Below are positions 21,005-30,214 of a stretch of 51,317 nt of DNA, piece after piece. Origin of the DNA: Hylemonella sp. GTDB lineage: Bacteria > Pseudomonadota > Gammaproteobacteria > Burkholderiales > Burkholderiaceae_C. Under the pieces are notes generated by a model, which made no database searches, had not been told where the DNA came from, and saw nothing but the letters and a program-made list of their open reading frames with translations. The position numbers were made by a program, and so were the translations under genes. Where the stretch lies: the NCBI GenBank assembly GCA_030695415.1, contig JAUYQZ010000012.1:1-51317 (forward strand), read 5' to 3'. Each line of letters opens with the position of its first letter. Positions within the stretch are counted from its first letter, which is position 1.

Positions 21005-23149
21005 TCAGCGCAGGGAGGTGCGGTCGGTCAAGGTCTTGGGCGTGATGAAGACCAGCATTTCCTGCTTGTTAGAAACCTTGGACTTGGTCCGGAACAGGGC
21101 TCCGATGCCAGGCAGATCGCCGAAGAAAGGCACCTTGGTCGTGTCATCACGCTCCAACTGGGTGAAGATGCCGCCAATGACCACCGTACCACCATTCTCG
21201 ACCAGGACCTGGGTCTTCACGTGTTTGGTGTCGATGGCAAAACCGGCTGGCGTGGACTGACCCACCGTGTCCTTGTTGATGTCCAGTTCCAGAATCACGC
21301 TGCCTTCCGGTGTGATCTGGGGCGTGACCTCCAACATCAGGTTGGCCTTGCGGAAGGCGATCGAGGTGGCACCACTGGCCGAAGCCACTTGGTAAGGCAG
21401 CTCGGTGCCTTGCTCGATGATGGCTTTGACCTTGTCGGCCGTGACCACCCGCGGGCTGGATACCACCTTGCCCTTGCCATCGGCTTCCAGCGCAGAGATC
21501 TCCAGGTTGAGGAAGCGGGCCGCATTCTCGCCGAATATCGAGACGGCAAAGGTTGCCGCATTGAAGCCGCCCTGCCCGCCACCGGGTAGATTCACAAAGG
21601 TGCCAGACGTCGTACCCGCCGTTGCCGCGTTGTAAGACGGGCCGAATTGAACACCGGCGCCATTCGAGTCTGCGGCGCGGTTCATGCCACCGCCCAGCCT
21701 GACACCCAGCGATTTTCCGAAAGTATCGGAAGCCTCGACAATGCGTGCCTCGATCAGCACCTGGCGCACCGGGATGTCCAGCTTGGCAATCAGATCCTGC
21801 ACCTGCTCCAGCTTGCTACCGATGTCAGTCACAAAGAGCTGATTGGTACGGGGCTCGGCAATGGCGCTCCCCCTCAGACTCAGAATGCGGGCACTGGCTG
21901 CCGCGGCGCCACCAACCGGAGCGGCAGCACCGACGGTACCCAATCCCATGAGTTGGCGGGCCACATCGACAGACTTGGCGTAATTGAGTTGGAACGACTG
22001 GGTGCGCACGGGCTCCAGGGTCTCAAGCGCTGCGTTGGCTTCACGCTCCAGTTTTTCCTTGGCCAGGATCTCATCCTTGGGTGCGATCCACAGCACATTG
22101 CCGTTCTTGCGCAAGCCCAGGCCCTTGGACTGCAGGATGATGTCCAGCGCCTGATCCCAGGGCACGTCCTGCAGGCGCAAGGTCACGTTGCCGGCTACTG
22201 AATCTGACGTCACCACATTGAAGTTGGTGAAGTCTGCGATCACCTGCAGCAGGGCGCGGATCTCGATATTCTGGAAGTTCAGCGACAGCTTCTGGCCGTT
22301 GTAGCCCGCCCCCTGGGTGAGCTTGGCAGGGTCAATGCGCTGGGGCTTGACTTCGACCACGAACTGGTCATCGCTCTGGTAGGCACTGTGCTCCCAAGCG
22401 CCCTTGGGTTCGATCACCATGCGCACCCGGTCACCCACCTGGAAGGCAGTCACGGTCTGCACCGGAGTGCCGAAATCGGTCACGTCAAGCTTGCGACGCA
22501 GGCCCTCTGGAAGACTGGACTTCATGAACTCCACCACCAGAGACTGTCCGCTCTGGCGAATGTCGACGCCCACCTGGTTGTTCGGCAGAGCGACCACCAC
22601 ACGACCCGATCCGCTCACGCCGCGGCGGAAATCAAGATCCTTGATCGGCAGGGTTTCGCGACTCTTGCTTTCGGCGAAAGTGGATGCCGGGGCGGCGGGG
22701 GCCGAGGTCGCTGCGACGGCGTCCAGTGTGACCAGCAGCGACTTGCCCTGCAGTTCGGCCTTGTAGTTGGTCGACTGCTTCAGGTTCAGCACCACCCGGG
22801 TACGGTCCCCGGCGGGGATGAGATTGACCGAGCGGAGATTACCCTGATTGACCTCGATGGTGGCGCGCCCCATGGCGTTACCCACGCCGGGAATATCCAG
22901 CGCGATCTTGGCCGGCGACTTGATCGAAAAACCATTGGGCAAAGCCCTCAAAGGCTGTGACAACTCAATCTTGACCACCTCCGCCCCACTTTGCAGGGAG
23001 CCGGTCACGGATTCGATGACAGGCTGAACTGCGGTTGCAGGAGCCAACTGTGACGCGTCCACCCCTGCCGTCTGCGCCAGGGCCGAAACACTCAGCACGG
23101 TCAAGGCCATGGCGCCAGCCCAGCGCGTCCACATAAACTGATTCTTCAT
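21005..23149 (-). CDS. pilQ: Type IV pilus secretin PilQ
   Basis: Outer-membrane secretin through which the type IV pilus emerges. The 714-residue precursor has a Sec signal peptide (cleavage after ALA, residue 25), two AMIN domains in the N-terminal third that bind peptidoglycan, an STN/secretin_TonB short domain (IEIRALLQVIADFTNFNVV), a secretin_N domain (LNYAKSVDVARQLMG) and the C-terminal secretin barrel with VPFFGDLPGIGALFR and the final LVFITPKTL. A Gly/Ala-rich linker (VGAAAPVGGAAAAS) interrupts the N3 region. It overlaps pilP by 4 bases. Confidence 0.97.
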   Translation of the reverse strand: MKNQFMWTRWAGAMALTVLSVSALAQTAGVDASQLAPATAVQPVIESVTGSLQSGAEVVKIELSQPLRALPNGFSIKSPAKIALDIPGVGNAMGRATIEVNQGNLRSVNLIPAGDRTRVVLNLKQSTNYKAELQGKSLLVTLDAVAATSAPAAPASTFAESKSRETLPIKDLDFRRGVSGSGRVVVALPNNQVGVDIRQSGQSLVVEFMKSSLPEGLRRKLDVTDFGTPVQTVTAFQVGDRVRMVIEPKGAWEHSAYQSDDQFVVEVKPQRIDPAKLTQGAGYNGQKLSLNFQNIEIRALLQVIADFTNFNVVTSDSVAGNVTLRLQDVPWDQALDIILQSKGLGLRKNGNVLWIAPKDEILAKEKLEREANAALETLEPVRTQSFQLNYAKSVDVARQLMGLGTVGAAAPVGGAAAASARILSLRGSAIAEPRTNQLFVTDIGSKLEQVQDLIAKLDIPVRQVLIEARIVEASDTFGKSLGVRLGGGMNRAADSNGAGVQFGPSYNAATAGTTSGTFVNLPGGGQGGFNAATFAVSIFGENAARFLNLEISALEADGKGKVVSSPRVVTADKVKAIIEQGTELPYQVASASGATSIAFRKANLMLEVTPQITPEGSVILELDINKDTVGQSTPAGFAIDTKHVKTQVLVENGGTVVIGGIFTQLERDDTTKVPFFGDLPGIGALFRTKSKVSNKQEMLVFITPKTLTDRTSLR

Positions 23150-23691
23150 TTCACATTCTCCTGCAACTGCAGTGTGGCGGGACGCTCAATCCACTCGCCC
23201 ACGGCGTCTTGCACAATTTCGCGCAAGATAACTTCGGTCTCGGTGATTTTGGTCACGCGCCCATAGTTCATACCCAGATAGCTGCCCAGTCTGACCTGGT
23301 ACAGGAGGCGGTCGACCCTGACCAAGGCGGCAGGCTGTGCCCCCTGGATCAGGCTGCCGACCATGGACATGGTGTCCAGCGGGAAGGCCTCAAGGGCCTC
23401 CTTGCGCCGAGCCAGTTCCGGCGCGACCAGGGCGCTGGTGATGGTCGAGGGCTGCACCACATCGCGCTTGAGGGCGGACGTCAACTTGTCTTTGCTGAAA
23501 GGGTCAACGCTGGCCGTATCAACGTAAGTTTCCGGCTTGTAGGGTTTGGGCTCCGAGATCGGAGGAACGCGAGGGCGCATCTGGTTCCGCTGCTCCAGCA
23601 TCCAGGCCCGCAGTTCCTCGTCACTGGACACACCGCAGCCCGCAAGAACGATGACTGCCATCAGCAGGGTCAAAGACCGGATCAGGCTCAT
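23146..23691 (-). CDS. pilP: Type IV pilus inner-membrane lipoprotein PilP
   Basis: Lipoprotein linking the inner-membrane PilMNO platform to the PilQ secretin. The 181-residue precursor has lipobox LAGC with Cys19, a disordered Pro-rich linker (PPISEPKPYKPETY) and a C-terminal HR domain with LVRVDRLLYQVRLGSYLGMN, the family signature. It overlaps both pilO and pilQ by 4 bases. Confidence 0.95.
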   Translation of the reverse strand: MSLIRSLTLLMAVIVLAGCGVSSDEELRAWMLEQRNQMRPRVPPISEPKPYKPETYVDTASVDPFSKDKLTSALKRDVVQPSTITSALVAPELARRKEALEAFPLDTMSMVGSLIQGAQPAALVRVDRLLYQVRLGSYLGMNYGRVTKITETEVILREIVQDAVGEWIERPATLQLQENVK

Positions 23692-24362
23692 TTCTTGCCC
23701 CCTGCGGGCTTGCGCTGCGCGGCGATTTCGTCCCTGTCGAGGTAGCGGAACGTCTTGGCGGTTGCATCCATCACCAGTGTCGAACTGTCACGCCCGGCGC
23801 CGGGCGCCATCGTCAGGTTGTTCAGCGTCACGATGCGCGACAAATGCGCAATGTCGGAGGTGAACGAGGCCATGTCGTGGAAACGCCCCGTTACCTTGAT
23901 GGCAATCGGCAACTCTGCGTAATAGTCCCTGACAACCACCGCTCCCGGACGGAACAGGTCGAACTGCAGGCTTCGACCCAGACCGGCCTGGTTGATATCA
24001 GACAACAGGGCATCCATCTCCGCTTTGCTGGGCAGCTGTTTTTCCAGTTGCGTCACATACTGCAGGACCTGTTCGCGCTGCTTGCGCAATGCGTCTAGGT
24101 TGATGGCCTTGGCCAGCTTGGTCTTGTACTCCTCACGCAGCTTCACTTCCTTTTCCCGAGCCTGGGTGAGAATATCGTCCTCGCCACTGAGCCAGACGAA
24201 CCAGAGCACCACGACGACCGCAACTGCGATGGCGAGAAACAAACCATAGCGCGGCAATGCCGGCCAGACGACTGGGTTGCGCGGATCCAGGTTGCTGAAC
24301 TGCGACTGCAGCGTCGCCTTCAACTGCGCGAATTTCAGGTTAAGAGAAGATGTGCTGGCCAT
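23688..24362 (-). CDS. pilO: Type IV pilus alignment protein PilO
   Basis: Bitopic inner-membrane protein that pairs with PilN in the alignment subcomplex. 224 residues: a short cytoplasmic N-terminus, one span around residues 39-60 (LFLAIAVAVVVVLWFVWL), a periplasmic coiled coil (about 70-115) and a ferredoxin-like C-terminal domain. It follows pilN after 12 bases and overlaps pilP by 4. Confidence 0.95.
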   Translation of the reverse strand: MASTSSLNLKFAQLKATLQSQFSNLDPRNPVVWPALPRYGLFLAIAVAVVVVLWFVWLSGEDDILTQAREKEVKLREEYKTKLAKAINLDALRKQREQVLQYVTQLEKQLPSKAEMDALLSDINQAGLGRSLQFDLFRPGAVVVRDYYAELPIAIKVTGRFHDMASFTSDIAHLSRIVTLNNLTMAPGAGRDSSTLVMDATAKTFRYLDRDEIAAQRKPAGGKK

Positions 24363-24374
24363 ATTGGTATCACC

Positions 24375-24998
24375 TTACGGCTTGACGCTCTGGGGCGCCA
24401 CAGGTGCCGAGGCCGCCGCCGCCGGGGCTTTCTGCACCTCGCTGGCACGCAGCATGCGCACCCGCATCGTGAAGTTGGCCACTCGGCGCTGGTCTTTGCC
24501 AAACGCCACATTGCCTGCCACGATCTCGATCAACTCGGGTTTCGTGAACCAGGGGGATTGGTAGGCCAAGTTGCGCAGCAACTCCGAGACGCGCTCGTTG
24601 GACTGCGCCGTGCCCTGCAAGGTGATCAACTGGTTGTCCTGCCGCATGCTGGTGATGTAGACCCCCTCCGGAAACTGGCGGGTGAGTTCGGTCAGCAGTT
24701 GCACCGGCATATTGCGGTCGGCCTGGAGATTTTCCACGGCCTGCTGACGGGCCCGCAAAGCGGCAATTTCCGCCTCGAGGGCGGCAATATCCTTGATCTG
24801 GTTGTCCAGCCTCTGGATTTCCTGGGTCAAAATCGTGTTGAGGCCATCCTGCGAGGCAATCTGGCCCTGAAGCCACAGGAAGACGACACCGGCAAGAAGC
24901 CCGCCGGTCAATGCCGATGCGCCCAACGAAACGTTGAATACATCCTGCCTCTTCTTGCGCGCGGCCTCGCGGTGAGGCAGCAGGTTGATCAGAATCAC
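24375..24998 (-). CDS. pilN: Type IV pilus assembly protein PilN
   Basis: Inner-membrane partner of PilO; its cytoplasmic N-terminal INLLP motif (residues 4-8) inserts into a groove of PilM. The 207-residue protein has that motif, one membrane span near residues 27-46, a long periplasmic coiled coil (IQRLDNQIKDIAALEAEIAA) and a C-terminal ferredoxin-like domain, with an Ala/Pro-rich tail. It overlaps pilM by 4 bases. Confidence 0.96.
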   Translation of the reverse strand: MILINLLPHREAARKKRQDVFNVSLGASALTGGLLAGVVFLWLQGQIASQDGLNTILTQEIQRLDNQIKDIAALEAEIAALRARQQAVENLQADRNMPVQLLTELTRQFPEGVYITSMRQDNQLITLQGTAQSNERVSELLRNLAYQSPWFTKPELIEIVAGNVAFGKDQRRVANFTMRVRMLRASEVQKAPAAAASAPVAPQSVKP

Positions 24999-26080
24999 TG
25001 CAAAAACCTCCGCATTGCCAGACCACAGGACGTCAGATAGGAGGGCGCCTCGCGGGTCATTTTCTTGAGACGGACTCCGTCACCGATCTCCATGCCCTCG
25101 AATGGATTGACCAAGCTGCAGGGGAAGCTCAACTGCTGCGTCACGGCATCGGTCAGACCAGACAGCGCAGCGGCCCCGCCCGCCAGCATGATGTAGTCCA
25201 CCTTGTGATGCGGCGTACTGGTAAAGAAAAATTGCAGTGCACGCCCGATTTCCTGGACCATGCTCTCGAGAAAGGGGCGCAGCACACTGCTCTCGTAGTC
25301 CTCAGGCAACTCACCACTCCGCTTCTTGGACTCGGCCTCCTCCAGCGAGAAGCCATACTGGCGCACGATCAACTGGGTCAGCTGGGCACCACCGAATGCC
25401 TGGTCCCGCTCATACAGTACCTCGTCGTCCCGGATCACCTGCATGCTGGTGGTCAGCGCTCCCACCTCGAACAGGGCAACAATGGCCCCCACGCCCTGCT
25501 CAGGCAGGTTGGCAATCAGGCGCCTGGCTGCCAGACGGGACGCATAGGATTCCACATCAACGATGACGGGCTTGAGCCCGGCGGACTCGGCCAAGCCCTG
25601 AATGTCCTGAACCTTTTCTCTGCGTGAAGCGGCAATCAGCACATCGATATCGCCTGCCGTGGTCGCGCTCGGGCCAATCACACAGAAGTCCAGACTCACT
25701 TCCTCCAACGGGAACGGAATGTACTGATTGGCCTCGGCCTCCACCTGCATTTCCAGTTCCATCTCGCTCATGCCACCGGGCAGGATGATCTTCTTGGTGA
25801 TCACGGCCGACGGGGGCAATGCCATGGCCACGTTCTTGGTTTTGGTGCCGCTTTTCTTGATCAGGCGACGCACCGCTTCAGCCACCTCATCGAACTTCTC
25901 GATGTTGCCGTCCGTGATCCAGCCACGCTCAAGCGGCTCGATCGCGCAACGATCGAGCACAAACTGGCCAGCTTTGTTCTGACTCAACTCGACCAGCTTG
26001 ACACTGGAAGAACTGACATCCAAACCCAGCATCGGCTCCGGCTGGCGACTGAACAAGGATCCCAATGAGATCAAGAGCAT
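24995..26080 (-). CDS. pilM: Type IV pilus assembly protein PilM (actin-like ATPase)
   Basis: Cytoplasmic actin-like protein that docks on PilN and couples the pilus platform to the motor ATPases. The 361-residue product carries the actin-fold phosphate-1 motif GLDVSSSSVKLVEL (19-32), the PilM/FtsA-type central region FPLEEVSLDFCVIGPS, and the adenosine motif MLAGGAAALSGL near the C-terminus. The chosen ATG at 26080 is preceded directly by AGGGG with essentially no spacer, so a start a few codons further in (a TTG or ATT near residues 2-4) is possible. First gene of the pil operon. Confidence 0.95.
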   Translation of the reverse strand: MLLISLGSLFSRQPEPMLGLDVSSSSVKLVELSQNKAGQFVLDRCAIEPLERGWITDGNIEKFDEVAEAVRRLIKKSGTKTKNVAMALPPSAVITKKIILPGGMSEMELEMQVEAEANQYIPFPLEEVSLDFCVIGPSATTAGDIDVLIAASRREKVQDIQGLAESAGLKPVIVDVESYASRLAARRLIANLPEQGVGAIVALFEVGALTTSMQVIRDDEVLYERDQAFGGAQLTQLIVRQYGFSLEEAESKKRSGELPEDYESSVLRPFLESMVQEIGRALQFFFTSTPHHKVDYIMLAGGAAALSGLTDAVTQQLSFPCSLVNPFEGMEIGDGVRLKKMTREAPSYLTSCGLAMRRFLQ

Positions 26081-26129
26081 CCCCTGAAAGAAACCGGCGA
26101 CTGGCCGGCAAACCTATGAATTCACTTGA

Positions 26130-26158
26130 ATGCTAGCAGTTAGGTCCTTGTCCTGCAA
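26130..26158 (-). promoter_or_regulatory. Sigma-70-type promoter of the pilMNOPQ operon
   Basis: On the minus strand TTGCAG (26158-26153) and TAGCAT (26135-26130) are spaced by exactly 17 bases, about 50 bases before pilM. It is the only convincing promoter upstream of the eleven consecutive minus-strand genes down to 15353. Confidence 0.65.
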
Positions 26159-26310
26159 AGGATTTTTCCAAATTCAACGCGCCTGAACGTTGTCAAAAGC
26201 AGACGCTTTGTATGCGATTGCAACAGGCTGGAAGCACGCGCCTGGCCTGGGTCAAAGGCCGATGCCTGAATAAAAGAGCAAGGTCGGGCCAAGGGGTCCG
26301 TCCAGATTTT

Positions 26311-26316
26311 TATAAT
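26311..26316 (+). promoter_or_regulatory. Consensus -10 box of mrcA
   Basis: A perfect TATAAT, followed by G, so that it creates an ATG at 26315 in frame with mrcA. No good -35 lies 16-18 bases upstream. Transcription would start near 26323, downstream of that ATG, so the true mrcA start must be later. Confidence 0.6.
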
Positions 26317-26341
26317 GCTGACGCGACCTTACAAAGATTTT

Positions 26342-28846
26342 ATGCCCCCTGATCCTCAAGCCGAGTCCCCCGCCCCCTCCAACCATGTCGGCATGAAATC
26401 CCCCCGCTCTGTCACCCTGCGCCGGTTCCTGCGCGTTGGCCTGTGGGCCGGCGGCATCGCAATGGCGGGACTCGCCTCGATCTTCATCGTGGTGGCCATC
26501 GCCATGGCCTTGGCTTACCCGAATCTGCCGGACATCTCCGACTTGTCGGAATACCGCCCCAAACTGCCGCTGCGCGTTTTTTCCGCCGAGGGTGATTTGA
26601 TTGGCGAGTTCGGCGAGGAACGCCGCAACTTCACCCCCATCAAGAACATCCCCCAGGTCCTCACGGACGCCGTCCTGGCGATCGAGGATGCGCGCTTCTT
26701 CCAGCATGGCGGCGTCGACTATTTGGGTGTCGTGCGTGCTGGTCTGGCCAATGTGGGCAAGGCCAAGAGCCAAGGCGCCTCCACCATCACCATGCAGGTC
26801 GCGCGCAACGTCTACTTGTCGTCCGAGAAGACCTTCACGCGCAAGATCTACGAGATCCTGCTGACCTTCAAGCTGGAACACCTGCTCACGAAGGACCAGA
26901 TCCTCGAGATCTACATGAACCAGATCTATCTGGGCAACCGCGCTTACGGCTTTGCCGCTGCGGCCGAGACCTACTTTGGCAAAGCGCTCAAGGACATCAC
27001 CATTGCCGAAGCCGCCATGCTGGCCGGGCTGCCCAAGGCCCCGTCCGCCTACAACCCGATCAGCAACCCCAAGCGCGCGCGCAGCCGCCAGCTTTACATC
27101 ATCGACCGCATGCTGGACAACGGCTTCATCAAGCCCGAAGAAGCGGAGGCGGCCCGCAAGCAGGAACTGCGGATCAAGTCGGCGGGGAACAACGGGGGCG
27201 GAAACGGGCCGACGCGCAGCCATGCTGAGTTTGTGGCTGAAATGGTGCGCCAATTGATCTTTGCCCAGTACGGCGAGGAAACCTATACGCGAGGACTCAA
27301 CGTTCAAACCACCATACGCTCCAACGACCAGGAGGTCGCCTACCAGGCCCTGCGCCAGGGCATCATGGAGTTCGAACGCCGCCAGGCCTACCGCGGACCC
27401 GAGAAGTTCATCACCCTGCCCGAGAAGCCCACCGAGCTTGAGGACGCCATCGATGACGCGCTGGACGAGCATCCAGACAATGGCGACCTGCTGGCTGCCG
27501 TCGTGCTCGAGTCCAATCCACGCAAGGTCATGGCCATGCGCCGCGGCGGCGAAATGCTGGAGATCACAGGCGAAGGACTGCGCATCGCCCAACCCGGTCT
27601 GCAGCCTAGGGCGGGCCCCAAGCTCAAGATCCGACGCGGCGCGATCATCCGGGTCATGCGAACGGCCAAGAACACCTGGGAGATCCTGCAACTGCCCGAG
27701 GTCGAAGGTGCCTTCGTCTCACTGGACCCGCGCAATGGCGCCATCAAGGCACTGGTTGGCGGCTTCGATTTTGAGAAGAACAAGTTCAACCATGTCACCC
27801 AGGCCTGGCGCCAGCCCGGCTCAAGCTTCAAGCCCTTCATCTACTCCGCCGCACTGGAGAAGGGCTTCACCCCGGCGACGGTGGTCAATGATGCCCCCCT
27901 GTTCTTCGATCCCGAACTGACCGGCGGTCAGCCCTGGGAGCCGAAAAACTACGATGGCGCCTTCGAAGGCCCGATGCCGCTGCGCCGTGGCTTGGCGAAA
28001 TCCAAGAACATGATCTCCATACGCGTGCTGGACGCCATCGGCGCTCGCTACGCCCAGGGGTGGATCGCCCAGTTCGGCTTCGACGCCGAGAAACACCCCC
28101 CCTACCTGACCATGGCGCTGGGCGCCGGGTCAGTCACGCCCATGCAGATGGCCACGGGCTATTCGGCGTTCGCCAACGGCGGCTACCAGATCAATCCCTG
28201 GATCATCAGCAAGATCACCGAACAGAAGGGCAAAGTTCTGGCCCAGGCCAAGCCGGTGGCGCCAGACGAATCAATGCGTGCCATTGAAGCGCGCAATGCC
28301 TTTGTGATATCGACCATGTTGCAGGAAGTCATGCGCACCGGCACAGGAAGCCGGGCCCAGGCGGCCCTGAAGCGGCCCGATATCTATGGCAAGACCGGCA
28401 CCACGAATGACTCCATGGACGCATGGTTTGCCGGCTATCACCCCACACTGACGGCTGTCACCTGGATAGGCTACGACACGCCGCGCAAACTGGGTGACCG
28501 CGAAACCGGCGGCGGCCTGAGCCTGCCCGTCTGGATCAGCTACATGGAGCATGCGCTACGTGACATTCCGATTCTGGAGATCGCCGCCCCGGAAGGCGTC
28601 GTCCATGCCGGCATTGACTGGATGTACACTGAACATGCCAAGGATGGTGGGGTGCTGTCACTGGGACTGGACGATGTGCCCGCCGTCATGTCCCCGCCAG
28701 GAGGCATCCTGCCGCCACCAGCGCCAGCGACACCCGCGCCAGTGTCGGTCGTGCCCCCGGTTGCGGCTCCCGTCGCGGCTCCCGTCGCGGCTCCCAGCCC
28801 CCCTGCGGAAGAAAAGCTGCGGATCCTCGACCTGTTCAAGAACTGA
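26342..28846 (+). CDS. mrcA: Penicillin-binding protein 1A (bifunctional transglycosylase/transpeptidase)
   Basis: Class A PBP that polymerises and cross-links peptidoglycan. From the ATG at 26342 it is 834 residues: a basic cytoplasmic tail, one span (about 34-58), a GT51 transglycosylase domain with catalytic Glu115 in AIEDARFFQHGG and QGASTITMQVARN, an OB-like insert typical of PBP1A, then the transpeptidase domain with SSFK (Ser494 catalytic), SKN (554-556) and KTG (684-686). A Pro/Ala-rich tail carries VAAP repeats. The in-frame ATG at 26315 lies in the -10 box; an alternative start is Met18 (26393). It ends back-to-back with cyaY. Confidence 0.95.
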   Translation: MPPDPQAESPAPSNHVGMKSPRSVTLRRFLRVGLWAGGIAMAGLASIFIVVAIAMALAYPNLPDISDLSEYRPKLPLRVFSAEGDLIGEFGEERRNFTPIKNIPQVLTDAVLAIEDARFFQHGGVDYLGVVRAGLANVGKAKSQGASTITMQVARNVYLSSEKTFTRKIYEILLTFKLEHLLTKDQILEIYMNQIYLGNRAYGFAAAAETYFGKALKDITIAEAAMLAGLPKAPSAYNPISNPKRARSRQLYIIDRMLDNGFIKPEEAEAARKQELRIKSAGNNGGGNGPTRSHAEFVAEMVRQLIFAQYGEETYTRGLNVQTTIRSNDQEVAYQALRQGIMEFERRQAYRGPEKFITLPEKPTELEDAIDDALDEHPDNGDLLAAVVLESNPRKVMAMRRGGEMLEITGEGLRIAQPGLQPRAGPKLKIRRGAIIRVMRTAKNTWEILQLPEVEGAFVSLDPRNGAIKALVGGFDFEKNKFNHVTQAWRQPGSSFKPFIYSAALEKGFTPATVVNDAPLFFDPELTGGQPWEPKNYDGAFEGPMPLRRGLAKSKNMISIRVLDAIGARYAQGWIAQFGFDAEKHPPYLTMALGAGSVTPMQMATGYSAFANGGYQINPWIISKITEQKGKVLAQAKPVAPDESMRAIEARNAFVISTMLQEVMRTGTGSRAQAALKRPDIYGKTGTTNDSMDAWFAGYHPTLTAVTWIGYDTPRKLGDRETGGGLSLPVWISYMEHALRDIPILEIAAPEGVVHAGIDWMYTEHAKDGGVLSLGLDDVPAVMSPPGGILPPPAPATPAPVSVVPPVAAPVAAPVAAPSPPAEEKLRILDLFKN
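28760..28795 (+). repeat. Three tandem 12-bp repeats in the mrcA tail
   Basis: Three consecutive copies of GTCGCGGCTCCC (the first with one T for C) encode repeated Val-Ala-Ala-Pro near the C-terminus of PBP1A. The unit is a multiple of three, so slippage would change tail length without breaking the frame. Confidence 0.85.
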
Positions 28847-29176
28847 TCAGGCGGCAAACTCCAGTGTCGTGCCAGCCTGCTCAGTCGCGTAGCGGGACAG
28901 GTTGGCAAAGAACTCACCCTGGCCCTTGGTGTCGAGCCACTGGCGGCCATCGAACTTGTAGTGATACCCGCCTGACCGGGCGGCCAGCCATAGCTCGTGC
29001 AGCGGCTTCTGCAGGTTCACCACGATCTGGCTGCGGTCTTGAAACACCAGCGTCACCATGCCACCGACGCGTTGGTTATCGATATCGACATCGCTCTCAT
29101 CGTTGATGCGGTCGCAGCTGGCCTCGATGGCACGCAGGACGCGCTCAGCACGGTCCATGAATTCGGTGTCGGTCAT
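28847..29176 (-). CDS. cyaY: Frataxin homologue CyaY
   Basis: Iron-binding regulator of Fe-S cluster assembly; interacts with IscS in the cytoplasm. 109 residues with an acidic first helix ([20 protein letters not shown]), the beta-sheet motif [17 protein letters not shown] and [15 protein letters not shown], all typical of CyaY. GAGAGG lies about 9 bases before the ATG. Its stop codon abuts the mrcA stop (TGATCA), with no room for a terminator between these convergent genes. It is normally divergent from lptM-lysA in betaproteobacteria, but here an extra gene intervenes. Confidence 0.95.
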   Translation of the reverse strand: MTDTEFMDRAERVLRAIEASCDRINDESDVDIDNQRVGGMVTLVFQDRSQIVVNLQKPLHELWLAARSGGYHYKFDGRQWLDTKGQGEFFANLSRYATEQAGTTLEFAA

Positions 29177-29359
29177 TACAAATTACCTCTCGTCTTTCCG
29201 GTAGTCTAGTGCGGCGGGGAAGGCCTAGGTTTTTGCCTGTTATCGACCAGCAGCAGCCATCGCATGACCCTTTTGGGGGATATGCCCAGGTGATCAGCAC
29301 ACCTAGAATCGGATCAGACAGGCCACTCGTCTGCGATCTGCATCACGCTAGCCATTCAA

Positions 29360-30007
29360 ATGAATCACTTGTTTCTGAACCGCGTTCTCGTACTTGTCAC
29401 GTCCGCTTTTCTTTGTCTATCTTCTGCAAGGGCCGAAACACCCCCGTCGCAAGAAATGATTGCCACGTGGTGGAAAGCGAAGTCGAAAGAAGAGGTGCCA
29501 ACCCTGGGGGACCTCATCGAAGTCCGCCTTCGAAGCAAGGAAGTCGCATACCTCATTGAGGTTGCGTTTAACCGTGGGCGATATGACATGTTCCGGACAG
29601 TAATGGTTCGACCACGGCTGCGGGAGGTGCGCGAAGTTGATGAGCCTGTGGCGACCGATATTAAGGTTTATGACCTTGACCGAAACGGAGTCTCAGAGGT
29701 GGTGGCCAAGATGATTAGTTCTGGCGGTGGAACATATAGGGGGGTCCATGTCGTGGTGCAATTTGACGAATGGTCGCCAGTTGTGCTCTATGAGTCCGAA
29801 GTCGAGCGAACATGCGAACCGACCGATTCGAGTCCTGGATGCTCTAGCCGAGACGTTTCTTGGAAATTTGTAGATATAAATGGCGACGGCACTATTGATT
29901 TGCTCGAAACCGTCACGATGCAAGAGACGCCACCCAAGGGACGCACGATCACGAAAAAGGAAACCCATAAACTACTTTTTCGGAAACATGACATGTTCGT
30001 CGAGTAG
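29360..30007 (+). CDS. Secreted hypothetical protein with two acidic calcium-loop-like motifs
   Basis: A 215-residue protein not recognised as a named family. It has a Sec signal peptide (hydrophobic 8-20, cleavage after SARA, residue 25), no lipobox, and two acidic loops resembling FG-GAP/VCBS or EF-hand-like calcium sites: DLDRNGVSE (105-113) and DINGDGTID (172-180), plus Cys152 and Cys161 that could form a disulfide. Local base composition is visibly more AT-rich than neighbours, and it sits between cyaY and lptM, where these genes are usually adjacent; both suggest acquisition by transfer. No Shine-Dalgarno is evident; a TAGAAT (29304-29309) may be its -10. Function unknown. Confidence 0.7.
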   Translation: MNHLFLNRVLVLVTSAFLCLSSARAETPPSQEMIATWWKAKSKEEVPTLGDLIEVRLRSKEVAYLIEVAFNRGRYDMFRTVMVRPRLREVREVDEPVATDIKVYDLDRNGVSEVVAKMISSGGGTYRGVHVVVQFDEWSPVVLYESEVERTCEPTDSSPGCSSRDVSWKFVDINGDGTIDLLETVTMQETPPKGRTITKKETHKLLFRKHDMFVE

Positions 30008-30208
30008 ATAAGGCCAGCTACTGCTAGGCAGAAGTGATCCTATAGAACTACCCCTTCACTCCAGCAGACATGCTCCGCCCTGCAGTCTTTGCACGCAGCT
30101 GAGCTCAAACACTAGGCTCGAAAAAGACCGCCCCTCCTGGGACATCCTGGCTTGGCTCGCCTGCCCTTGCTGCGACACCGCGAAACGTCGCCCAATGGCT
30201 TCGGTAAG

Positions 30209-30214
30209 TACAAT
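30209..30214 (+). promoter_or_regulatory. Candidate -10 box of lptM-lysA
   Basis: TACAAT lies 6 bases before the lptM ATG (30221), so transcription would begin at or within a base or two of the start codon and the message could be leaderless. No convincing -35 is seen. The 213-base interval 30008-30220 holds nothing else that I can identify. Confidence 0.45.

Noticed and set aside
26252..27691. 479-codon frame opposite mrcA
   Set aside because: Shadow of PBP1A; no start context or recognisable domain, and it crosses the mrcA promoter.
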